Shown: positions 1 through 5,023 of the stretch, piece after piece
How the letters are laid out: the number at the start of each line of letters is the position of its first letter
How positions within the stretch are numbered: position 1 is the first letter of the stretch
Assembly: GCA_016295665.1 (NCBI GenBank)
Contig: JAEDKS010000084.1
Location: 1 to 10,034, forward strand
Direction of reading: 5' to 3'
DNA: 10,034 nucleotides
Source: Clostridia bacterium
Lineage (GTDB): Bacteria > Bacillota > Clostridia > Christensenellales > Aristaeellaceae
Notes under the pieces: model-generated
Databases searched by the model: none
Told to the model about the DNA's origin: nothing
What the model saw: only the letters and a program-made list of their open reading frames with translations
Translations under genes and position numbers: made by a program

Positions 1-122
1 TGAATGCCAACCACCAGGTTCGGCTCAAGACCACCAAGCGCACCCGTCACCTGCGCGCCGACGGCGTCGTTGACAACGCCGCAGAGGCCCGCACGATCCA
101 TAAGCTGCTGCCCTACAAGTAA
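1..122 (+). CDS. rpmI: 50S ribosomal protein L35 (C-terminal part)
   Basis: Only the last 39 codons and the stop (120-122) are inside the window; the gene starts upstream. The visible tail is rich in Lys, Arg and His, contains NANHQVRLKTTKRTRHLR and ends HKLLPYK. This fits the end of L35, where an Asn-His followed by a KRxRxLR stretch and a final LPY are typical. L35 is a small component of the large ribosomal subunit. The gene lies 33 bp upstream of rplT in the same direction, the usual infC-rpmI-rplT order, so infC is expected just outside the left edge. In many bacteria L20 represses this operon through the leader upstream of infC or rpmI, which is not in this window. Confidence 0.93.
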   Translation, partial: NANHQVRLKTTKRTRHLRADGVVDNAAEARTIHKLLPYK

Positions 123-155
123 GAAGCCCATTTGCTGGCAAGGAGGTAAAACATT

Positions 156-506
156 ATGGCACGTATCAAGCGCGCTGTCAATTCTCTGAAGAAGCGCCGC
201 AAGGTCATGAAGCTGGCGAAGGGCTACTGGGGCGCAAAGTCCAAGCAGTACCGCGCCGCGTCCGAGCAGGTCGCCCGTTCCCTGCGCTATGCCTATGAAG
301 GCCGCAAGCTGCGCAAGCGTGATTTCCGCCGTCTGTGGATCACCCGTATCAACGCGGCTGCCCGTCTGAGCGGCATGAGCTACTCCACCTTTATCAACGG
401 CCTGAAGAAGCAGAACATCGAGGTCAACCGCAAGATGCTGGCTGACCTGGCTGTCAATGACGCCGCTGCCTTCGCCAAGCTGGTGGAGATCGCCAAGCAG
501 GCGTAA
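156..506 (+). CDS. rplT: 50S ribosomal protein L20
   Basis: This is a complete 116-residue protein, the normal length for L20. It begins MARIKRAVNSLKKRRKVMK, the basic extended N-terminal tail that threads into 23S rRNA, followed by the conserved AKGYWGAKSKQYR segment and RDFRRLWITRINAAAR. L20 binds 23S rRNA early in large-subunit assembly, and in several bacteria it also represses translation of its own operon. The start is supported by the ribosome binding site AAGGAGGT at 140-147, eight bases before the ATG. It is the last gene of the rpmI-rplT transcript and is followed directly by a GC-rich terminator. Nothing in the sequence is abnormal. Confidence 0.98.
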   Translation: MARIKRAVNSLKKRRKVMKLAKGYWGAKSKQYRAASEQVARSLRYAYEGRKLRKRDFRRLWITRINAAARLSGMSYSTFINGLKKQNIEVNRKMLADLAVNDAAAFAKLVEIAKQA

Positions 507-514
507 GCCAATCC

Positions 515-559
515 AAAACCCCCGACGCGCACTCTCCTGGGTGCGGCGCCGGGGTTTTT
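515..559. terminator. Terminator between convergent genes, usable from both sides
   Basis: A GC-rich hairpin has its left arm in CCCCCGACGCGCAC (from 519) and its right arm in GTGCGGCGCCGGGG (541-554), with some mismatched pairs. It is followed by TTTTT (555-559) on the plus strand. On the minus strand the same hairpin is followed by TTTT (518-515). It therefore fits an intrinsic terminator for rplT and, read the other way, for the minus-strand gene that stops at 589. Confidence 0.85.
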
Positions 560-588
560 CATGTTCCTGATTGGGCGGGAGGCGTCGC

Positions 589-1638
589 TCAGCCGTTCCC
601 GGGCACCTGGTCCACCGCCTCCAGCGGCACGTACCCGAACTGCCCCTCCATGTCCATCAGCCAGCCCGCCTCGCCCCGGGGCACGCACACATGCGCCCGC
701 CCCCCGTCGGTCATCAGCACAAACACCGATGTGCCCGCAGGCAGGGTGCCCAGCGGCGCTCCGGCTTCGTCGGACAGAGGCGCGTCCATTTCCAGCGTCA
801 CCACCGGCAGGCGCTGATAGCACAGCGTCCAGTGCTCGTCCATGGCGTGGATGTAGCCGTTCTTCATCCAGCCCACGGTGTCCCCCACGCGCACCAGCCA
901 CCAGTTCCGGATCCGCAGCCCCAGGCTGTGCACCAGCACGCCCTCCGGATAGAACCCCAGGCTCTCCGAACGCACGTCCGGCAGCGTCCGCAGGTTGCAT
1001 CCGCTGCACACCATCGTCCGCGCATCCCCGGGCAGGGTCACCGGGGGCGTGTAGGTCTCCGCCTCCGCGAGCGTGTCCGGGAAGGTGTCGAAGTCCAGCA
1101 GCGCCGCCACCCGGGGCAGGTCAAGCGGCAGCTCCGTCTCCGACAGCAGCGCCCCGTCCGGGCCATACGCCGCCAGCACGGCAAGGGGCATGGCGTAGAG
1201 CTGCACATCCGTGCGGCTGCCATCCTCGTGGAAGCGCTGATAGATGTATGCCTGCCAGCAGTCCCCCAGGGCAATCAGGCCGATGCGCTCATCGCCCCGG
1301 CGAACAAAGAGCAGCGCCTTGTCCCCGACCTCATCGTACTGGAAGCTGAAGTCCCCGTCCTCCGGCAGCAGCATCCCGGACAGCAGCGCCACCTGCCCCT
1401 CCTGCCAGCCGTAGAGCAGATAGCGCCCGTCCGCCCGCATGGCGACCAGACCGGTCTGCGCATATCCGTCATGGACATCCATGGCCCCGGCGGGCTCCCC
1501 CGGCAGGCCCTCGGCCCATTCCGGCCTGTCCCCGACCTCATAGTGTTGAACCCCCGCGCTCCATGCCTGCGCCGCGGGCATCCCACCCAGCAGCATCAGC
1601 AGCGCGCACATCAGTCCCAGCAGCCTCTCTCTCCGCAT
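589..1638 (-). CDS. Secreted protein with two SH3b-like domains, function unknown
   Basis: This 349-residue protein has a clear Sec signal peptide: MRRER, a hydrophobic core LLGLMCALLMLLGG, and a likely cut after AQA at residue 25. Residues 26-200 match no family I recognise; they look beta-rich, with alternating hydrophobic and acidic stretches such as YLLYGWQEGQVALLSG. Residues about 202-264 look like an SH3b domain (CNLRTLPD..., WWLVRVGDTVGWMKNGYIH). Residues about 278-344 look like a second, more diverged one. SH3b domains in secreted bacterial proteins usually bind cell-wall peptides or glycans, so a wall-associated role is inferred. The start is supported by GAGGAGG seven bases upstream. 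The gene lies 77 bp downstream of nrdD on the same strand and has no obvious promoter, so it is probably reached by readthrough. Its ribosome binding site is buried in a hairpin (separate entry). Confidence 0.85.
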   Translation of the reverse strand: MRRERLLGLMCALLMLLGGMPAAQAWSAGVQHYEVGDRPEWAEGLPGEPAGAMDVHDGYAQTGLVAMRADGRYLLYGWQEGQVALLSGMLLPEDGDFSFQYDEVGDKALLFVRRGDERIGLIALGDCWQAYIYQRFHEDGSRTDVQLYAMPLAVLAAYGPDGALLSETELPLDLPRVAALLDFDTFPDTLAEAETYTPPVTLPGDARTMVCSGCNLRTLPDVRSESLGFYPEGVLVHSLGLRIRNWWLVRVGDTVGWMKNGYIHAMDEHWTLCYQRLPVVTLEMDAPLSDEAGAPLGTLPAGTSVFVLMTDGGRAHVCVPRGEAGWLMDMEGQFGYVPLEAVDQVPGNG

Positions 1639-1641
1639 CAG

Positions 1642-1693
1642 AAAGCCTCCTCTGTCCGTCTTTCATTCATACAGACGAAGCAGAGGAGGCTTT
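1642..1693 (-). promoter_or_regulatory. Intergenic hairpin that pairs away the downstream Shine-Dalgarno
   Basis: The arms AAAGCCTCCTCTG (1642-1654) and CAGAGGAGGCTTT (1681-1693) are perfect 13-bp inverted repeats. An inner CGTCT/AGACG stem (1657-1661 with 1673-1677) extends the hairpin to a loop of 11 bases. Read on the minus strand, the second arm contains the whole ribosome binding site GAGGAGG (1652-1646) of the gene starting at 1638, so folding would hide it. Only TTT follows the stem in that direction, a poor terminator tract. Read on the plus strand the T tract is better (TTTTGTTT). Possible roles are limiting translation of the second gene, protecting the 3' end of nrdD mRNA, or partial termination. 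Confidence 0.75.
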
Positions 1694-1715
1694 TGTTTCC
1701 TTCGCAGAAAAATTC

Positions 1716-3869
1716 TTACAGATGCAGCACGCGCTCCTTGATCTCCTGCGTCCTGCCCTGGTTCCAGTACTGGGTGCCGATGTAGCCGCAGGTCCGGCGG
1801 GCCACGTTCATCTTGTCCTGGTCGTGGCAGTGGCAGTTGGGGCACTCCCACACCAGCTTGCCGTCCTCCTCCCTGATCTGCATCTCCCCGTCGTAGCCGC
1901 ACACCTGGCAGTAGTCGCTCTTGGTGTTCAGCTCGGCGTACATGATGTTATCATAGATAAACTGCAGCACGCTGATGACTGCCTCCAAGTTGTCCTGCAT
2001 GTTGGGCACCTCCACGTAGCTGACCGCGCCGCCGGTGGAGAGGGCCTGGAACTGGGCCTCAAACTTCAGCTTGGAGAAGGCGTCGATCTCCTCGCGGACG
2101 TTGACGTGGTAGCTGTTGGTGATGTAGCCCTTGTCGGTCACGCCGGGCACGATGCCGAAGCGGCGCTGCAGGCACTTGGCGAACTTGTAGGTGGTGGACT
2201 CGATGGGGCTGCCGTAGATGGAGAACATGATGTTGGTACGCTTCGTCCACTCGGCGCACTTCCTGTTCATGTACTCCATGACGCTGAGAGCGAAGGGAGT
2301 GGCGGCGGGGTCGGTGTGGCTCTTGCCGGTCATGTAGCGCACGCACTCGCACAGGCCCGCGTAGCCCAGGCTGATGGTGGAGTAGCCGCCATAGAGCAGC
2401 TTGTCGATGGGCTCGCCCTTCTTCAGGCGGCTGATGGCGCCGTACTGCCAGAGGATGGGTGCCGCGTCGGAGAGGGTGCCCTTGAGGCGCTCGTGACGGC
2501 ACATGAGGCCGCGATAGCACAGCTCCAGACGCTCGTCAAACACCTTCCAGAACTCGTCCATGTCGCCGCCGGAGGACAGCGCCACATCCGGCAGATTGAT
2601 GGTGACCACGCCCTGATTGAAGCGCCCGTAGAACTTGTAGTTGCCCTGCTCATCCTTCCAGGGGTTGAGGGCGGAGCGGCAGCCCATGACGGGGAAGCAG
2701 TTGCCCTCCTTGAGCTCCTTCATCTTCTTCTCGGAGATGTAGTCGGGCACCAGGCGCTTCGCGGAGCAGCGGGCCGCCAGCTGGGTCAGGTAGAAGTAGG
2801 GCTCGCCCTCGCGGATGTTATCCTCCTCCAGCACGTAGATGAGCTTGGGGAAGGCGGGGGTGATCCAGGCGCCCTTCTCGTTCTTGACGCCCTCGTAGCG
2901 CTGGTTCAGCGCCTCCTCGATAATGAGGGCCAGATCCTTCTTCTCCTGCTCGCTGCGGGCCTCGTTCAGGTACATGAACACGGTCAGGAAGGGGGCCTGT
3001 CCGTTGGTGGTCATCAGGGTAATGACCTGATACTGAATGGTCTGGACGCCCTTCTCGATCTCCCGGCGCAGCCGCATTTCCACCACGCGGCTGATCTGCT
3101 CCTCGGTGGCCTCGCCGCCCAGCACCGCCAGCTCCTCCTCCACGTCCCTGCGGATCTTCTCGCGGCTGACCTGCACGAAGGGGGCCAGGTGGGTCAGGCT
3201 GATGGACTGTCCGCCATACTGGTTGGAGGCCACCTGCGCGATGATCTGGGTGGCGATGTTGCAGGCGGTGGAGAAGGAATGGGGCTTCTCAATCAGCGTA
3301 CCGGAGATGACGGTGCCGTTCTGCAGCATGTCGTCCAGATTGACCAGATCGCAGTTGTGCATGTGCTGCGCGTAGTAGTCGCTGTCATGGAAGTGGATGA
3401 TGCCCTCCCGGTCGGCATCCACGATCTCCTGGGGCAGCAGGAGGCGCTTGGTGATGTCGCGGCTGACCTCACCCGCCATATAGTCGCGCTGCACGCTGTT
3501 GACGGTGGGGTTCTTGTTGGCGTTCTCCTGCTTGACCTCCTCGTTGTTGCACTCGATGAGGGACAGGATGCGGTCATCGGTGGTGTTGCTGCGGCGCACC
3601 AGGGAGCGCTGATAGCGGTAGCGCACATACAGCCGCGCCACCTCATAGGCGCCGTCGTGCATGAGCTGCATCTCCACCATGTCCTGAATCTCCTCCACGT
3701 TCACGGCGCGGCCGAGACGGGCACACTGGTCACACACATTCCGGGCGGTGGTCTCAATCTGGCTGGCGCTGAGCACGCCGCCGGCAGCGACGTTGGCCTT
3801 GCCAATCGCCGCGATGATCTTTTCCGGGGTAAATTCCATTTCGGAGCCATTGCGCTTGATAACCTTCAT
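1716..3869 (-). CDS. nrdD: Anaerobic ribonucleoside-triphosphate reductase, large (glycyl radical) subunit
   Basis: This 717-residue protein reduces ribonucleoside triphosphates to deoxyribonucleotides without oxygen, using a glycyl radical made by NrdG. Residues 1-90 form an ATP-cone (MKVIKRNGSEMEFTPEKI...), the allosteric site that senses ATP and dATP. The catalytic barrel includes the conserved NCFPVMGCRSALNPW (Cys391, Cys397). The C-terminal zinc site has Cys654, Cys657, Cys676 and Cys679. The radical loop RRTCGYIG places the radical glycine at Gly695, 22 residues from the end. Length and motifs are normal and the gene is intact. The start is supported by AAGGA and GGAGGG upstream (3879-3889). 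nrdG lies divergently beyond a 452-bp regulatory gap instead of in the same operon. Promoter and NrdR-like boxes sit at 4032-4116. Confidence 0.97.
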   Translation of the reverse strand: MKVIKRNGSEMEFTPEKIIAAIGKANVAAGGVLSASQIETTARNVCDQCARLGRAVNVEEIQDMVEMQLMHDGAYEVARLYVRYRYQRSLVRRSNTTDDRILSLIECNNEEVKQENANKNPTVNSVQRDYMAGEVSRDITKRLLLPQEIVDADREGIIHFHDSDYYAQHMHNCDLVNLDDMLQNGTVISGTLIEKPHSFSTACNIATQIIAQVASNQYGGQSISLTHLAPFVQVSREKIRRDVEEELAVLGGEATEEQISRVVEMRLRREIEKGVQTIQYQVITLMTTNGQAPFLTVFMYLNEARSEQEKKDLALIIEEALNQRYEGVKNEKGAWITPAFPKLIYVLEEDNIREGEPYFYLTQLAARCSAKRLVPDYISEKKMKELKEGNCFPVMGCRSALNPWKDEQGNYKFYGRFNQGVVTINLPDVALSSGGDMDEFWKVFDERLELCYRGLMCRHERLKGTLSDAAPILWQYGAISRLKKGEPIDKLLYGGYSTISLGYAGLCECVRYMTGKSHTDPAATPFALSVMEYMNRKCAEWTKRTNIMFSIYGSPIESTTYKFAKCLQRRFGIVPGVTDKGYITNSYHVNVREEIDAFSKLKFEAQFQALSTGGAVSYVEVPNMQDNLEAVISVLQFIYDNIMYAELNTKSDYCQVCGYDGEMQIREEDGKLVWECPNCHCHDQDKMNVARRTCGYIGTQYWNQGRTQEIKERVLHL

Positions 3870-4025
3870 GTCCGTCCATCCTTCCCTCCGGGCGACCCTG
3901 CGTCCCCCGGTGTCACATCGTGCTTCCTATCAGAGCGCCTTTTTCAAGGGCGCACAAATCACACTCACCCTGCACCTGTCGTTCAGGCCGGGCAGTCCCA
4001 TGTCGTTTTTCTCATAGGGCGCCGG
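3870..4025 (-). promoter_or_regulatory. Long untranslated leader of nrdD
   Basis: From the predicted start of transcription (about 4025) to the nrdD ATG there are about 155 bases without a gene. On the minus strand it can fold into a short hairpin with arms CCTG/CAGG (3975-3987), and a GCGC...GCGC hairpin with a CCTT/AAGG inner stem and GAAA loop (3935-3953). It can also form a CCGGG/CCCGG pairing (3888-3910) next to the ribosome binding site. I do not recognise a known riboswitch, and there is no T tract that would make an attenuator. Confidence 0.4.
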
Positions 4026-4031
4026 GTTCTC

Positions 4032-4060
4032 ATTATACACGATTCCTTGTGCTTCGTCAA
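4032..4060 (-). promoter_or_regulatory. nrdD promoter (housekeeping sigma type)
   Basis: Read on the minus strand, TTGACG (4060-4055) and TATAAT (4037-4032) are separated by 17 bases. This is a near-consensus promoter pointing at nrdD. One NrdR-like box (4037-4052) fills the spacer and touches the -10 element; two more lie just upstream. Confidence 0.85.
4037..4052. promoter_or_regulatory. NrdR-like box 1 (weakest), in the nrdD promoter spacer
   Basis: ACACGATTCCTTGTGC keeps the ACAC...GTG ends of the 16-bp NrdR box (roughly ACACWATATATWGTGT), but its centre departs from consensus. It lies between the -35 and -10 of the nrdD promoter, where bound repressor would block RNA polymerase. It is exactly 32 bp from the next box, which is the main reason for believing it. 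Confidence 0.55.
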
Positions 4061-4068
4061 GAGCAAAT

Positions 4069-4084
4069 CAACAATCTGTTGTGT
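4069..4084. promoter_or_regulatory. NrdR-like box 2, upstream of the nrdD -35
   Basis: CAACAATCTGTTGTGT matches the NrdR box at most positions, with a perfect GTGT half and a good central AAT/TT pattern. It lies just upstream of the nrdD -35 element (4055-4060). It is 32 bp, about three helical turns, from both neighbouring boxes, which is the known spacing for paired NrdR sites. Confidence 0.7.
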
Positions 4085-4100
4085 CTAAAAGAGAACCCGG

Positions 4101-4116
4101 ACACAGAATATTGTGT
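4101..4116. promoter_or_regulatory. NrdR-like box 3 (best match)
   Basis: ACACAGAATATTGTGT is a nearly perfect NrdR box: ACAC and GTGT ends enclose an AT-rich centre. NrdR is the ATP/dATP-sensing repressor of ribonucleotide reductase genes and typically binds two such boxes about 31-32 bp apart. The regulator gene is not in this window. Confidence 0.8.
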
Positions 4117-4179
4117 TTTCAGCCTTTTGGGCCCATGAGCTTCAAACCCTTGCCGCGTCACGTTTTCGCGGGTTTTTTC

Positions 4180-4225
4180 GCTTTTTCTTACAGAAAATGG
4201 GACACAAAATATCGAAAAAATTTTT
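4180..4225 (+). promoter_or_regulatory. AT-rich patch upstream of nrdG with a possible partial NrdR box
   Basis: This short stretch is far richer in A and T than its surroundings and ends in GAAAAAATTTTTC. It lies just upstream of the proposed nrdG promoter and could act as an UP element or a bent-DNA site. Within it ACACAAAATATCGAAA (4202-4217) has a good left half of an NrdR box but a poor right half. It is 101 bp from box 3, so it is out of step with the 32-bp array. Confidence 0.35.
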
Positions 4226-4233
4226 CTCAGCTA

Positions 4234-4262
4234 TGGACGGACGGCCCGGAATCGTGTATCAT
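4234..4262 (+). promoter_or_regulatory. Probable nrdG promoter
   Basis: TGGACG (4234-4239) and TATCAT (4257-4262) are 17 bases apart. They match the housekeeping consensus at 4 of 6 and 5 of 6 positions, weaker than the nrdD promoter. Transcription would begin about 4269, giving a leader of about 53 bases before the nrdG ATG. Confidence 0.5.
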
Positions 4263-4321
4263 CATGGGTGGGGAAAGCCCCGTGCCGACCCCGCGCATGA
4301 GAAGGATCGAGGTACCAGCAC

Positions 4322-4873
4322 ATGAACTACGCCAACATCAAGACCTGTGATATTGCCAACGGCCCCGGCGTGCGCACCAGCCTGTTCGTTTCCGGCTGCA
4401 CACACCACTGCCCGGACTGCTTCAACGCGGTCGCCTGGGATTTCGGCTACGGCGAGCCCTTCACCGACGAGGTGGAGCAGCGCATCATCGACAGCGTGCG
4501 CCCCGCGTACATCACCGGGCTGACGCTGCTGGGCGGTGAGCCCATGGAGCCCGCCAACCAGCGGGGACTGCTCCCCTTTCTGCGCCGCTTCCGCGCCGCG
4601 CTGCCGGGCAAGACGGTCTGGTGCTACTCCGGCTACACCTGGGCCCAGCTGACGGGGCAGGAGCCCTGCCGCTGCCGCTGCGGGGACACCGACGCGCTGC
4701 TGGCCCTGCTGGATGTGCTGGTGGACGGCCCCTACATGAAGGAGCTGCATGACCTGACCCTGCGCTTCCGTGGCAGCAGCAACCAGCGCCTGATTGATGT
4801 CCCCCGTTCGCTGCAGGCCGGCAGCGTGGTGCTCTGGCAGGATGTGCCCATCTACGCCGAGCATTCCCACTGA
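4322..4873 (+). CDS. nrdG: Anaerobic ribonucleotide reductase activating protein (radical SAM)
   Basis: This 183-residue radical SAM enzyme uses a 4Fe-4S cluster and S-adenosylmethionine to generate the glycyl radical on NrdD. The cluster motif is CTHHCPDC (Cys26, Cys30, Cys33), preceded by the usual NGPGVRTSLFVSG. Further on are the SAM-binding LLGGEP segment and the WCYSGYTW and LVDGPY blocks common in NrdG. Length is normal or slightly long. Two extra cysteines near residues 118-120 (PCRCRCGD) fall in the variable region before the DALLALLDVLVDGPY block. The start is supported by GAGGT at 4309-4313, eight bases upstream. It is divergent from nrdD, so the two partners are made from separate transcripts, and the NrdR-like boxes are much nearer to nrdD. 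Confidence 0.95.
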   Translation: MNYANIKTCDIANGPGVRTSLFVSGCTHHCPDCFNAVAWDFGYGEPFTDEVEQRIIDSVRPAYITGLTLLGGEPMEPANQRGLLPFLRRFRAALPGKTVWCYSGYTWAQLTGQEPCRCRCGDTDALLALLDVLVDGPYMKELHDLTLRFRGSSNQRLIDVPRSLQAGSVVLWQDVPIYAEHSH

Positions 4874-4904
4874 CGTTCCCGCCCGGACGCTCCACCAGTC
4901 AGTC

Positions 4905-4935
4905 AAGCCCTTCGCCTCACCTGCGGAGGGCTTTT
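4905..4935 (+). terminator. nrdG terminator
   Basis: The stem AAGCCCTTCGC (4905-4915) pairs with GCGGAGGGCTT (4923-4933) with one G-U pair and a seven-base loop. It is followed by a short T tract (TTTT, 4932-4935, partly in the stem). It lies 32 bp after the nrdG stop. Confidence 0.85.
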
Positions 4936-4966
4936 CCACGCCGCGTCGCCATGCCCTCTGTTTCCG

Positions 4967-5003
4967 TCAGAAAGGCCCCGCATTCCTTCCGGAAGGCGGG
5001 GCC
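4967..5003 (-). terminator. Terminator of the 1071-residue SH3b gene
   Basis: GGCCCCGC (4974-4981) and GCGGGGCC (4996-5003) form an eight-bp GC stem that encloses most of a TTCCGGAA palindrome. On the minus strand it is followed by TTTCTG. It lies about 20 bp past the stop at 5024 and faces the nrdG terminator. Confidence 0.85.
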
Positions 5004-5023
5004 CTGGTCTTTGTTCGGCCGGA

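Noticed and set aside
571..1785. 404-codon plus-strand frame, and related frames at 561-1349 and 380-1009
   Set aside because: These lie opposite or across rplT and the SH3b gene, cross the terminator at 515-559, and have unlikely Arg/Pro/Ser- or Gln/His-rich compositions.
3935..3953. Known riboswitch in the nrdD leader
   Set aside because: Only simple hairpins are visible; I could not match the conserved core of a cobalamin, purine, 2'-deoxyguanosine or other riboswitch class.
4071..4082. ACAATCTGTTGT as a Rex-type redox operator
   Set aside because: The short inverted repeat is explained by the NrdR-like box that contains it, and that box is in register with two others; Rex sites have longer TTGT...ACAA arms in the opposite order.
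1563..4088. 841-codon open frame on the plus strand opposite nrdD
   Set aside because: It is a shadow of nrdD created by GC-biased codon use. Its product is a Leu/Val/His/Gly-rich sequence with no domain, and nrdD on the other strand has every family motif.
4153..4178. CCGCG/CGCGG hairpin followed by six T upstream of nrdG, as an attenuator
   Set aside because: The stem is only five bp with a nine-base loop, and it lies upstream of the best nrdG promoter, so no transcript clearly passes through it. It would matter only if nrdG is also transcribed from nearer the NrdR-like boxes.
4262..4939. 225-codon minus-strand frame opposite nrdG
   Set aside because: It is the complement of nrdG, which carries the complete radical SAM motif; the antisense product has no recognisable domain.
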